Source: CAVSCR01 sp963726575
GTDB taxonomy: Bacteria > Actinomycetota > Actinomycetes > JAHEKZ01
Assembly: GCA_963726575.1 (NCBI GenBank)
Contig: CAVSCR010000005.1
Span: 1 to 64,000 of the forward strand
Length of the DNA: 64,000 nucleotides
Direction: 5' to 3'
In this document: in pieces, positions 33,151-42,425 of the stretch
Layout: each line of letters begins with the position of its first letter
How positions within the stretch are numbered: position 1 is the first letter of the stretch
Notes under the pieces: generated by a model
Seen by the model: only the letters and a program-made list of their open reading frames with translations
Database searches by the model: none
Told to the model about the DNA's origin: nothing
Made by a program: the position numbers and the translations under genes

Positions 33151-36100
33151 ATGACGAGCTGCCCGACCTGCGGCGTATCGATCGTCGAAGGCGCTCGCTT
33201 CTGTCCGTCGTGTGGCACTGCGCTCAGTCGCCCGTGTCCCAGCTGCGGGGCCGAGTCAGGGGCCGACGATCGCTTCTGTGCCCGGTGCGGAACGCAGTTG
33301 GCCCCGTCTCCCGGTCCGGCCGCTGCTCCTGACGAGCGCAAGGTCGTCACCGTGCTCTTCGCCGACCTCGCCGGGTCGACCGCCATCGGTGAGCGGCTCG
33401 ATCCGGAACGGCTGCGGGCCCTCAACCAGGCCTACTTCGAGGCCATGCGCGTCGAGATCGAGGCCGAGGGCGGCACCGTCGAGAAGTACATCGGTGACGC
33501 GGTCATGGCCGCCTTCGGCGTCCCGGTTGCCCACGAGGACGACCCCGCACGTGCTTTGCGTGCGGCATTGCGGATGCAGAGGCGCGTCGTCGAGCTCAAC
33601 GACGAGTTCCGTCAGGTGCATGGCGTGGAGCTGGCGATCCGCATCGGGGTGAACACCGGCGATGTCCTGGCTACCGGATCGCCGCAGACCGGTGAGGCGC
33701 TCGTCACCGGTGACCCGGTGAACGTCGCCGCCCGCTTCGAGCAGGCGGCGGAGGCAGGCCAGGTGGTGACCGGCGAGCGGACCATCAATGCGGTACGTGG
33801 CTTCCGGTGCCGCCTCATCGGGGACCTCGACCTCAAGGGGAAGAGCGAAGCTATCCCGGCCTACCTCGTGATCGGAGAGGATGCTGCGCCTGTCGCGCGT
33901 GGCATCCCAGGTCTGCGGGCAGCCCTGGTGGGACGCGACCCGGAGCTCGAGCTCATGCGCAGCGTCTACCAACGGTCGGCAGCCGAACGTCGGCCGCACC
34001 TCGTGACCATCTACGGCGAAGCGGGCGTGGGGAAGAGTCGACTGACAGCGGAGTTCCTCGACTGGGCGATCACCCGGTCGCCGACGCCCCGAGTGGTGCA
34101 GGGCCGGTGCCTGCCGTACGGCGACGGCGTCACGTACTGGCCGCTCGCCGAGATCGCCAAGCGTGAGGCCGGGGTACTGGACAGCGATCCGCAGGACGTG
34201 GCGCTCGAGAAGCTGAACGAGATCGGACGCACCCTGCTCAACTGCGATCTGGTGGCCGATCCCATGCGTACAGCGGCCGCGCTCGCGTACACGATGGGTC
34301 TGGTCGCACCCGGCTCACCGCTGACCTCGATGGACGGACGTCAGGTGCGGGTCGAAGTCGAAGAAGCCTGGCGGGCGTTCTTCACCTGCCTGGCGGTCAA
34401 CGGTCCTGTCGTCGCGGTGATCGACGACATCCACTGGGCCGACCCCGCGCTCCTTGACCTGCTCGACGGCCTGGCCGACCACGTGTCGGGCGCGGTCATG
34501 GTCATCTGTCCGGCGCGCCCAGAGCTCGGTGTGAACCGCCCCGGATGGGGCGGAGCGCGGCGGAACATGTCAGCCATCGGTCTCGACCCCCTGAGCGCGC
34601 CGGAGGCCGGACAGCTGATGGACGAGCTCGTGCGGATCCACGACCTCCCCGGCTCGGTGCGGGCGCGGATCCTGGAACGAGCCGAGGGCAACCCGTTCTT
34701 CCTCGAGGAGATCGTGCGACACCTGCTGGACCTCGGGCAGGTGATCGCGGATGACGACGGGTGGCGCGCGAGACCGGACATCGACCGGATCGAGCTCCCC
34801 GACACGGTTCATGGCGTCCTCGCCTCTCGGATCGACCTGCTGCCCGCGACGTCCAAGCGGGTGCTGCAGGCAGCGGCAGTGGTGGGCCGCACGTTCTGGC
34901 CGGGTGCCCTCCTTCCCGTGCTCGGTGACGAAGGGGAGCAGGCCGACCTGGACGGATCGCTGGGGGAGCTGATCGACCGGGAGTTCGTGCGGCCGCGCCC
35001 GGGGTCGAGTCTGGCCGGTGAGAGCGAGCTCATCTTCAAGCACGTGCTGACCCGGGACGTCGCCTACGGGTCGCTGCCGCGAGGTGAACGCGCTCGCGCA
35101 CATGCAGCCGCCGCCGGCTGGCTGGAGAACCTCGCCGGTGAGCGCCGCCAGGAGTTCGGCGACTTCCTTGCCCATCACTGGCACGAGGCCTACCTCAACG
35201 GTCGTGAGGACGTCGCGACCGACGCCGAGTGGCTGGAGAAGGTGCGGCTCAAGGCAATGGAGGCCGCGTCGGCCGCAGCGCGCCAGTCTCTGGCCTGCTT
35301 CGTGCTCGACAAGGCAGCGTCGATGGCCGAGCGTTCGCTGAACCTCACTGAGTCATCGCTGGAGCGGGCCACCGCGTTGGAGCTGCTGGGGGAGGTCCGC
35401 ACCGCGGAGTACCGAGGCGATGCCGCGTGGCGCGCGTTCTGTGAGGCCGCCGACCTTCGCGAGCAGGAGGACAACGACTCGCTGGCGCTGGCGCAGGCGT
35501 GTGCGTCGGCCGCCACGATTCCGTTGCGCTGGCCCGGTTCGATGACCACGATCCCCCCGGCCGAGCAGGCGTTGCACTACGTCCGGCTGGGGACGGACCA
35601 CCAACCAGTCGGCGACAACCGTCCGGCTGCCCAGCTGCTGACGCTGACCGCGTTCCTCGGCGGCTGGGAGGCAGCGCGGCAACTCGACGGCGCACCCGGC
35701 TACGAGGAGGCCAAGGCAGCCGGGCAGGCCGGATACGAAATGGCCATGCGCCTCGGTGACCCCGCACTCGCGTCCGCGGCTCTCGATGGGGTGTCGGCCC
35801 TGGACATCGATCGCGGCAACTACGGCGATGTCAGGCACGTCGGCGACCTGCGTCTGGAGCTGGTGCCGCAGCTCGTCGGCCAGGTCTGGGAGCTCGGGGA
35901 CATCTACTCGGTCGCGGCGTGGACGCACGTGCAGCTCGGCGAGCCTGCGATGGCGGTACAGCGTTCGTTGGAGTTCGAGGACCTCCTCGGCGACGCATCG
36001 GCTGTCGGTGTCTTGATCCACGCCATCGCGTGGCGAGTGGCTGCTCAGTACCTGTTGGGGGACTGGGATGAGGTCGTGGGAGCGACCGGACCGAAGTTCC

Positions 36101-36753
36101 TGCGGATTCTCGGCTCCCGAACGGTAGATCCGCCCGGCTTCTCCCTCGTGGGGCTTGCCCAACTTGCCCTGGTCCATGCCCTGCGCGGAGGCCTCGACGC
36201 CATCCCGGACGTCATGGCGGGGCTGCAGCAGACGGAGAGCTTCGGCTCCGGTGCGAGGAACTCCGGTATGGCACGGATCGCACTCCTGCGGGGTCGCGTC
36301 GACGAGGCACGTGATCAGTTGGAGCGCATCGACAAGACGCTGACTGGCGCCTCGCGACCTCTCGTCACCACGGTGTGGGCGGACCTGCTCGGCGATGCTG
36401 AGGACTGGAACGCTGTGCCGGCGTTCGTCGAGAAGCAATCGGTGTACGCCGAACGCGCGGGCACCCGGCTGATCCAGCCGTATCTGGACCGATTGACCGG
36501 GCGGCGCGCGTTGGGCCTGGACGGGCCCGCTGCTGCGATCGACGCGTTCGGCAGGGCTGTTGAAGGCTTCGAACGAGTCCCGATTCCCTGGGAGGTCGCC
36601 CGGACCCAGGTGTTCCTCGCGGACGCGCATGCTGCGTCCGGGGATGCAGCAACCGCGCGCCATCTGCTCGACGTGGCCCTGCCGACCTTCGAACGACTTC
36701 GTTCGCTGGGCGATCTTGCAGGGGTGCGCGAGCGACTCGCCCGGTTCTCCTGA
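33151..36753 (+). CDS. Zinc-ribbon adenylyl cyclase-ATPase signalling protein
   Basis: A 1200-residue multidomain protein. Double zinc ribbon at 1-48 (eight Cys in CxxC pairs: 4/7, 18/21, 29/32, 43/46). Class III cyclase at about 64-240 with a full catalytic set: D72 (FADLAGST), K112 and D116 (EKYIGDAVMA), D188, N191 and R195 (GDPVNVAARFEQ), so adenylyl cyclase activity is likely. An AAA/STAND-type ATPase follows (Walker A GEAGVGKS near 289-296; Walker B VVAVIDDIHWADP), then about 550 residues of TPR-like helical repeats. No DNA-binding domain is visible. It probably couples ligand or ATP-driven oligomerisation to cAMP production. Leaderless promoter upstream. Confidence 0.92.
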   Translation: MTSCPTCGVSIVEGARFCPSCGTALSRPCPSCGAESGADDRFCARCGTQLAPSPGPAAAPDERKVVTVLFADLAGSTAIGERLDPERLRALNQAYFEAMRVEIEAEGGTVEKYIGDAVMAAFGVPVAHEDDPARALRAALRMQRRVVELNDEFRQVHGVELAIRIGVNTGDVLATGSPQTGEALVTGDPVNVAARFEQAAEAGQVVTGERTINAVRGFRCRLIGDLDLKGKSEAIPAYLVIGEDAAPVARGIPGLRAALVGRDPELELMRSVYQRSAAERRPHLVTIYGEAGVGKSRLTAEFLDWAITRSPTPRVVQGRCLPYGDGVTYWPLAEIAKREAGVLDSDPQDVALEKLNEIGRTLLNCDLVADPMRTAAALAYTMGLVAPGSPLTSMDGRQVRVEVEEAWRAFFTCLAVNGPVVAVIDDIHWADPALLDLLDGLADHVSGAVMVICPARPELGVNRPGWGGARRNMSAIGLDPLSAPEAGQLMDELVRIHDLPGSVRARILERAEGNPFFLEEIVRHLLDLGQVIADDDGWRARPDIDRIELPDTVHGVLASRIDLLPATSKRVLQAAAVVGRTFWPGALLPVLGDEGEQADLDGSLGELIDREFVRPRPGSSLAGESELIFKHVLTRDVAYGSLPRGERARAHAAAAGWLENLAGERRQEFGDFLAHHWHEAYLNGREDVATDAEWLEKVRLKAMEAASAAARQSLACFVLDKAASMAERSLNLTESSLERATALELLGEVRTAEYRGDAAWRAFCEAADLREQEDNDSLALAQACASAATIPLRWPGSMTTIPPAEQALHYVRLGTDHQPVGDNRPAAQLLTLTAFLGGWEAARQLDGAPGYEEAKAAGQAGYEMAMRLGDPALASAALDGVSALDIDRGNYGDVRHVGDLRLELVPQLVGQVWELGDIYSVAAWTHVQLGEPAMAVQRSLEFEDLLGDASAVGVLIHAIAWRVAAQYLLGDWDEVVGATGPKFLRILGSRTVDPPGFSLVGLAQLALVHALRGGLDAIPDVMAGLQQTESFGSGARNSGMARIALLRGRVDEARDQLERIDKTLTGASRPLVTTVWADLLGDAEDWNAVPAFVEKQSVYAERAGTRLIQPYLDRLTGRRALGLDGPAAAIDAFGRAVEGFERVPIPWEVARTQVFLADAHAASGDAATARHLLDVALPTFERLRSLGDLAGVRERLARFS

Positions 36754-36807
36754 CCTCCCCGGCAATTCCGACGATCCCGGTGGCGCCGCCGTGCCACACT
36801 GCGCCGG

Positions 36808-38448
36808 ATGAACGGCGACGGGGGCTTCGCCGTCGACCTGAGGCAGACCGAGGTCGACGGTGTTCGCACGCTCTGGACGCCGCTGCCCGGGCCGCTACGG
36901 GCGACCCTGACGTTCCGCGTCGGCGCGGCCGATGAGGCGCTCCCGCAACGTGGTCTGACGCACCTCGTGGAGCACCTGGCGTTCGACTCGATCGAGGTAC
37001 CGACTGCGGAACACCACGCCCAGGTCAACGTACTCACCACCGACTTCGCCACCTTCGGACGCGACGAAGACGTGGTCGCCTTCTTCGACACCATCACCAC
37101 GGGTCTCGCCGAGATCGAGCTCGGGCGCCTGGAGAACGAGCGCGACATCCTCAAGGCCGAGGCAGCGACCCGTGGCGGATCGCTCGAGGAGACGATGCTC
37201 AACTGGCGCTACGGGTTCCTTCCGTTCGGCCGCCAGACCTGCGAGGAGTTCGGCCTCCTCTCGGTCGACGCTGAGACGGTGCGGCGGTGGGCGGCTGAAC
37301 GATTCACCCGGCAGAACGCCGTGCTGTGCCTGACCGGCGAGCCGCCCAGCGACCTGCGACTCAACCTGTCCGACGGGGAGTGGCAGGCTCCGCCCCCGGC
37401 CACGGATCTGGTGCAGGGCACGAGCTGGTTCGTCACACCAGGGACCGACGTCGGGGTGTTGTCGGTGCTCCCGCGGACGCCGGCAGCGGATGCCTTGTCG
37501 GCGATCCTCTTCCGTCGGCTATTCGTACTGCTGCGCCGGGAGCTGAACGCGACGTATGCCCCGTCGACCACGTTCGCCTGGCGCGACGCCGACTCCGGCC
37601 ACCTCTGGATCCGAGCCGATGCCGCGCACGGTCGGACCCAGGAGGTGTTCGACCGGATCACCAACTTGCTGCTGCAGGTGGGTGCCGGCGGAGTGCCAGA
37701 TGATGACCTGGCGCTCTGGCGTCGGTGGGTGACGTCACCCAGCGATCCGGTGTGGTCGCGTGGCGCACATCTGTTCCGCAGCGGAGACGACGTCCTGCTC
37801 GGCCGTGCACAGAGTGTGAACGACTGGTTGGCGGAGTGCACCGCGCTGACTCCCGACGCCGTTGCCGCCGCAGCAGGCGAGGCGTACGGGACAGCCCTGT
37901 TCGCGGTCCCTGACATGGTGCAGCTGAGTCGCGAGGGTTGGCGCAACATGCACCAGCCGCCTGATCCGTTGGTCCCCGGTCGGCTCTTCCAGCCGCGGCT
38001 ACCTGGACGCGACCCCCTCATCACCGTGACGCCGGCCGCAGTGATGTCGGAGCCGTACCCGCGCGCTCCTCATCGGACTGTCATCACCTTCGACCAGGTG
38101 GTCGGCATGCTGTGCTGGCCGCATGGTCGCCGGGTCGTCATCGGCCACGATGCCTTCTCGGTGTTCGTAGAACCGGTGCGGTACAAGGAGGAGACGCAGG
38201 TCGTCCAAGCGCTGGACGACGCAGTCAGTCGCGACCTGCACATCCACATGCCCGCCGATCCGGGGCCGCTGCCGACCGCTCCGTCGCGCAAAGAGCTGCG
38301 CCGGTTCCGGATGCGCGTCTGGCGCTACACGGTCGTGGGGTTCCCGAAGGCGTTCGCGCAGGGTCTTCGCGAAGAAGACGTGAGCCCGTGGTGGTTCGCG
38401 TGGTTCATCGCACTCGCTCTGATCCGGGTCCTCACGTGGTTCCACTGA
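36808..38448 (+). CDS. M16-like metallopeptidase with C-terminal membrane anchor
   Basis: A 546-residue protein with an M16 (pitrilysin/insulinase-like) domain. The inverted zinc motif HxxEH is intact (HLVEH, H52, E55, H56), with the distal Glu in LENERDILKAE. Only one half to two thirds of a typical two-domain M16 peptidase is evident (about residues 10-370), then a linker and a separate C-terminal region ending in a single membrane segment (WWFAWFIALALIRVLTWFH) at the extreme end, like a tail anchor. Function and substrate are unknown. The stop overlaps the convergent carbonic anhydrase gene by 17 bases. Confidence 0.8.
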   Translation: MNGDGGFAVDLRQTEVDGVRTLWTPLPGPLRATLTFRVGAADEALPQRGLTHLVEHLAFDSIEVPTAEHHAQVNVLTTDFATFGRDEDVVAFFDTITTGLAEIELGRLENERDILKAEAATRGGSLEETMLNWRYGFLPFGRQTCEEFGLLSVDAETVRRWAAERFTRQNAVLCLTGEPPSDLRLNLSDGEWQAPPPATDLVQGTSWFVTPGTDVGVLSVLPRTPAADALSAILFRRLFVLLRRELNATYAPSTTFAWRDADSGHLWIRADAAHGRTQEVFDRITNLLLQVGAGGVPDDDLALWRRWVTSPSDPVWSRGAHLFRSGDDVLLGRAQSVNDWLAECTALTPDAVAAAAGEAYGTALFAVPDMVQLSREGWRNMHQPPDPLVPGRLFQPRLPGRDPLITVTPAAVMSEPYPRAPHRTVITFDQVVGMLCWPHGRRVVIGHDAFSVFVEPVRYKEETQVVQALDDAVSRDLHIHMPADPGPLPTAPSRKELRRFRMRVWRYTVVGFPKAFAQGLREEDVSPWWFAWFIALALIRVLTWFH

Positions 38449-38947
38449 TGACGTCGAGGCGGCCGGTGGTGATGTCGAGGATCGCACCGCACACGGCAAG
38501 ATCCTCCGGTAGGAGCGGGTAGGACTCGATGCGTCCCACGTCTTGCACCAGTGATGCACGTTGGTCGTTGGTGGTGCGGAATTCGAGGCTGCGGGTGTCG
38601 ACGCCATACTCATTCCGGATGTACTCGTGGATCTCGGACTCACTCGCTGACGCCATGCGGCAGTTGGTGTGCGGCATCACGAGCACTCGGTCTACGCCGA
38701 GCAAGTAGTGGGCGAGCACGAGGGTGCGCAGAACGTCTTCGGTGACGCGGGCACCGGCGTTGCGCAAGATCTTGGCGTCTCCGGCCTTGATGCCCAGCGT
38801 CGCAAACGGATCGATGCGCGAGTCCATACAGGTGACGACCGCGAGACCGCGCGCTGCAACAGGCGCCAGGTTGCCGTCGGTGAATTCGGTGGCGAACGCG
38901 TCGTTGGCTTCGAACAGATCGGCGAAGGCGGACGTCGACTGGGTCAC
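38432..38947 (-). CDS. Beta-class carbonic anhydrase
   Basis: A 171-residue carbonic anhydrase, interconverting CO2 and bicarbonate. Zinc ligands and the catalytic dyad are present: Cys40, Asp42 and Arg44 in CMDSRID, His93 and Cys96 in HTNC. Length fits the short beta-class clade found in actinobacteria and mycobacteria (Rv1284-like). GTG 38947 overlaps the stop of the upstream sucrase/ferredoxin-like gene by 4 bases (GTGA), so it is translationally coupled to it and, through it, to parC. Confidence 0.93.
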   Translation of the reverse strand: MTQSTSAFADLFEANDAFATEFTDGNLAPVAARGLAVVTCMDSRIDPFATLGIKAGDAKILRNAGARVTEDVLRTLVLAHYLLGVDRVLVMPHTNCRMASASESEIHEYIRNEYGVDTRSLEFRTTNDQRASLVQDVGRIESYPLLPEDLAVCGAILDITTGRLDVISGTT

Positions 38948-39840
38948 TTGATCTCCATCCGCTCGAGGTCGGTCGCGACGAGAGCAACGACTGCTTCGTC
39001 GTCGGCTCCGCACGACTCTGGGCGGCGGGTGTCCAAAGCAGCCGGCGCCACCCGCACCGACCAACTGGCGGCGCCGTCGACCACCTCGAACCGGTCGTCG
39101 CCGAGCGGCTTCACCTTCAGCGACCGTGGCGTCGCTGCGTCCAGCGCGCGCAGCGCCGCGAGCTCGGCCACCTGCGCCTGTGGGTCCAGAGCGCTACGTC
39201 CGCGGCTCGCAACGAGTGCCTCACTGGTGGCGTGCGGTCCACCGAACAGGTAGCCGTCTGGCAGGCGCAGGACCGTCGGGGCGAACCGGTGTCCCCCCAG
39301 ATGGCTGGTCTCCCAGACTTGGCCGGGATGGCGGTGCAGGAGTGCCGTGACGGCCTGCCGTCCGTAGCGGGCGCAGCAGGGGTCTCGACGTCCGTTCGTG
39401 CACACCAGGTAGATGTGGTCGCCGGCGGCCAAGGGTTCCAGCCCCGCCGGCAGGGTGCCCCGCAGGAGGGCCTTGGCATCCCAGGTCGCGAGCTCGTCGA
39501 GGTGGTGCACGATGCCGTGCGACAACCGGGCCGGCGAAGCGTCGGCATGAGCGACGAACACGATGCGTTCGCCGTTGACCGGTTCCCCGGGATCGGTGCG
39601 CAAGGCCGGGCGGCGGATGAGTTGGAGTCGTAGAGCCTTGCCCGCATCGGCCAGCCAATCGGCGAGCGCGGTCGGCAGTGCGTCGGGCACGGCCTTGCGA
39701 GGATACGGGCCGGGATCGGTCACGCCGATCCACACGCGTGCCTGGGTCGCCGTCCCGCCCAACGGCTCCCCCGCAGCGCGCGTCAGGTCTGAGCACGCCG
39801 TTACGGACGCGGTATCAGCGCTCTGCGCAGTCAGGCTCAC
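38944..39840 (-). CDS. Sucrase/ferredoxin-like family protein
   Basis: A 298-residue protein of the sucrase/ferredoxin-like family, relatives of thioredoxin-like [2Fe-2S] ferredoxins. The Cys-containing block (IYLVCTNGRRDPCCARYGRQAVTALL, then VWETSHLGGHRFAPTVLRLPDG) is diagnostic; the cysteines and His may hold a cluster. An early Cys (TACSDLTRAAGEPL) is also typical. GTG 39840 overlaps the parC stop by 4 bases. The role is unknown; it is part of a parC-sucrase-carbonic anhydrase transcription unit. Confidence 0.88.
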   Translation of the reverse strand: MSLTAQSADTASVTACSDLTRAAGEPLGGTATQARVWIGVTDPGPYPRKAVPDALPTALADWLADAGKALRLQLIRRPALRTDPGEPVNGERIVFVAHADASPARLSHGIVHHLDELATWDAKALLRGTLPAGLEPLAAGDHIYLVCTNGRRDPCCARYGRQAVTALLHRHPGQVWETSHLGGHRFAPTVLRLPDGYLFGGPHATSEALVASRGRSALDPQAQVAELAALRALDAATPRSLKVKPLGDDRFEVVDGAASWSVRVAPAALDTRRPESCGADDEAVVALVATDLERMEIK

Positions 39841-42296
39841 GGCGCGACGAGAGCGGTGACCGGACCGCCGACAGCAGCAACCGGCTGGCCCAGTGGCGTG
39901 CCGGAGCCGTCCCGACGATCCACCGGATCGGGCAGCTGAAGGGGAACCCCGGCCGCGGCCGCGGCGCGCGCCGGACCGGTCCCGACCCACGCCAGCAGCA
40001 GCACGTCTTCGCCGCGAAGGAATCGGTGACAGCGCACCCCACCGGTGGCGCGCCCCTTGGCCGGGTACTCGCCGAAAGGCGTGACCTTGCCGCTGCCGGT
40101 GTCTGTGCCCGGGAGCGCAGCCGAAGACCCCGCGACGGTGACGACGACGGCATCGTCGTCGGGAACCAGCGCTCCGAAGTGCAGCACCGTGTCGTCGGCG
40201 GCCAGCTTGATCCCGGTCATGCCGCCGGCGGAGCGACCCTGCGGACGGACCTGGGACGCGTCGAACCGAAGCAGTTGGGCCGAGGTCGTCACGAACACGA
40301 GTTCCTCGTCGCCAGTGCGTAGCTCAACCGCCCCGACGACGTGGTCGTTCGGCTTGAGCGCAATCAGGTCCCAGGAGTCCTTGTTGCTCGGGTGGTCTGG
40401 CAGCACTCGCTTCACGACCCCGCTGGCGGTGCCGAGCGCGACCCCCGGCGAATCGGGCTCCAACGTCGTCAACGACAGCACCAGTTCACCTGGCTGCAGG
40501 TCGAGGAACTCGGTGACCGGAGCGCCGCCGGCCAGGTTCGGTGCCGTCGCGGTCGCGGGCAGGGCCGGAAGGTCGAGCACGCTCAGCCGCAGCGCGCGCC
40601 CCCTGCTCGTCACGACACCGACGTCTCCGCGCACCGTCGCTTGCACGACGGAGACCACCAGATCGTGCTTTGCACGCGCCCCACTGCTCGGCGGGGGCGC
40701 GTCGTCGCTGGTGCGCGCCAGCAGTCCGGTCGAGGAGAGCAGTACGTACACCGGGTCGTCAGTGAGCTCGAGCGACATCGCCGCTGCGGGCTGACCGGCC
40801 GACTCCAGCAGCACTGTGCGTCGGGGTGTGGCGAACTGCTTCGCCACGTCGGCCAGCTCAGTACTGACCAGAGTTCTTAACGCATCGTCGCTGCCGAGGA
40901 GCAGGTCGAGCTCGTCGATGGTCTTGCGCAAGGTGTCGCGCTCTCCTTCGAGCTCGATCCGTGAGAACTTCGTGAGGCGGCGCAGCGGCATGTCGAGGAT
41001 GTAGTTCGCCTGGATCTCGCTCAGGTCGAACACCTCCATGAGTCGTGCCCTCGCCGCAGCAGTGTCGTCGCTGCCCCGGATCAGCTGGATCACCTCGTCG
41101 ATGTCGAGGATGGCCAACAGAAGGCCCTCGACCAGATGGAGCCGGTCGCTGGCGCGTTGTCGGCGGTACACGCAGCGGCGCCGTACGACGTTGATGCGGT
41201 GGTCCACATACACTTGCAGCAGCTCACCCAGACCGAGCGTCTTGGGTTGGCCGTCGACGAGTGCGACGTTGTTGATGCCGAACGAGTCCTCCATGGGTGT
41301 CAGTCGGAACAGGTCGGCCAGCACCGCCTCGGGTACGAAGCCGCTCTTGACCTCGATGACGAGACGCAGCCCGCGTTCGTGATCGGTCAGGTCGGTGACA
41401 TCGGCGATTCCCTGCAGTCTCTTGGCCTTGACCAGGTCCGCGATCTTCTCCACCACACGTTCGGCGCCGATGCCGTACGGAAGCTCGGTGACCACGATCC
41501 CCTTGCGCCGTGGCGTCACGCTCTCGACGCGGGTCGTGGCGCGGATCCGGAACGAGCCGCGGCCCGTGGCGTACGCCTCGCGCACCCCTTCGAGACCGAT
41601 GATCTTGCCGCCGGTGGGCAGGTCCGGCCCGGGCACGTAACGCATCAGGTCGTCCAACGTCGCCTTCGGATGTGCGATCAGATGCCGGGCGGCCGCGATG
41701 ACCTCCCCGAGGTTGTGCGGTGGCATGTTGGTGGCCATGCCGACGGCGATCCCGGCAGCGCCGTTCACGAGCAGGTTCGGGAACGCGGCGGGCAAGACCT
41801 GCGGTTCGCGGAGCTGACCGTCGTAGTTCGCCCCGAAGTCGACGGTGTCCTCGTCGATCGAACCCGTCATCAGCAGGGCAGGAGCCGCGAGCCGGGCCTC
41901 GGTGTAGCGCATGGCGGCCGGCCCGGCGTCGGGCGAACCGAAGTTGCCGTGGCCGTCGACGAGTGGCACCCGCATCGAGAACGGCTGTGCCATGCGCACC
42001 AGGGCGTCGTAGATCGCACCGTCACCGTGAGGGTGCAGCTTGCCCATGACCTCACCGACGACGCGCGCCGACTTCACGTGGCCGCGGTCGGGACGCAGCC
42101 CCATGTCGTCCATCTGGAACAGGATCCGGCGGTGCACCGGTTTCAGTCCGTCGCGAGCGTCGGGCAGCGCGCGGGAGTAGATGACCGAGTAGGCGTACTC
42201 GAGGAACGAGCCCTGCATCTCCTCGGCGACGTCGACGTCGACGATGTGCTCCCGGATGTCCTGCGGCGGTTCGGCGGAACGGGTCTTGCGGGCCAT
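39837..42296 (-). CDS. parC: DNA topoisomerase IV subunit A (ParC-type)
   Basis: An 819-residue DNA-cleaving subunit. ATG 42296 starts a standard N terminus (MARKTRSAEPPQDIREHIVDVDVAEEMQGSF in outline). The catalytic Tyr is Y131 in AAMRYTEARL. The quinolone-determining region reads KLHPHGDGAIYDALVRMAQ with Gly93 where E. coli GyrA has Ser83. The beta-pinwheel C-terminal domain spans roughly 500-810. It works with ParE to relax and decatenate DNA. The stop overlaps the next gene by 4 bases. Confidence 0.93.
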   Translation of the reverse strand: MARKTRSAEPPQDIREHIVDVDVAEEMQGSFLEYAYSVIYSRALPDARDGLKPVHRRILFQMDDMGLRPDRGHVKSARVVGEVMGKLHPHGDGAIYDALVRMAQPFSMRVPLVDGHGNFGSPDAGPAAMRYTEARLAAPALLMTGSIDEDTVDFGANYDGQLREPQVLPAAFPNLLVNGAAGIAVGMATNMPPHNLGEVIAAARHLIAHPKATLDDLMRYVPGPDLPTGGKIIGLEGVREAYATGRGSFRIRATTRVESVTPRRKGIVVTELPYGIGAERVVEKIADLVKAKRLQGIADVTDLTDHERGLRLVIEVKSGFVPEAVLADLFRLTPMEDSFGINNVALVDGQPKTLGLGELLQVYVDHRINVVRRRCVYRRQRASDRLHLVEGLLLAILDIDEVIQLIRGSDDTAAARARLMEVFDLSEIQANYILDMPLRRLTKFSRIELEGERDTLRKTIDELDLLLGSDDALRTLVSTELADVAKQFATPRRTVLLESAGQPAAAMSLELTDDPVYVLLSSTGLLARTSDDAPPPSSGARAKHDLVVSVVQATVRGDVGVVTSRGRALRLSVLDLPALPATATAPNLAGGAPVTEFLDLQPGELVLSLTTLEPDSPGVALGTASGVVKRVLPDHPSNKDSWDLIALKPNDHVVGAVELRTGDEELVFVTTSAQLLRFDASQVRPQGRSAGGMTGIKLAADDTVLHFGALVPDDDAVVVTVAGSSAALPGTDTGSGKVTPFGEYPAKGRATGGVRCHRFLRGEDVLLLAWVGTGPARAAAAAGVPLQLPDPVDRRDGSGTPLGQPVAAVGGPVTALVAP

Positions 42297-42425
42297 ACCG
42301 ACGGATCTCCTCGTTGCTGGGCGGGTTCTGGCCCGATTCTCGCCCAGCGGTCGGACCGGGCTCCTGACCGACCCCGGCGGGTCGAACACCTTCCGCCTCG
42401 CGGACGGCGGTGACACGATCGCGAG

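Noticed and set aside
41136..42413. A 425-codon open frame on the plus strand opposite parC
   Set aside because: It is the exact antisense of a highly conserved gene and arises from GC-rich codon bias; its product has no recognisable fold or start signal.
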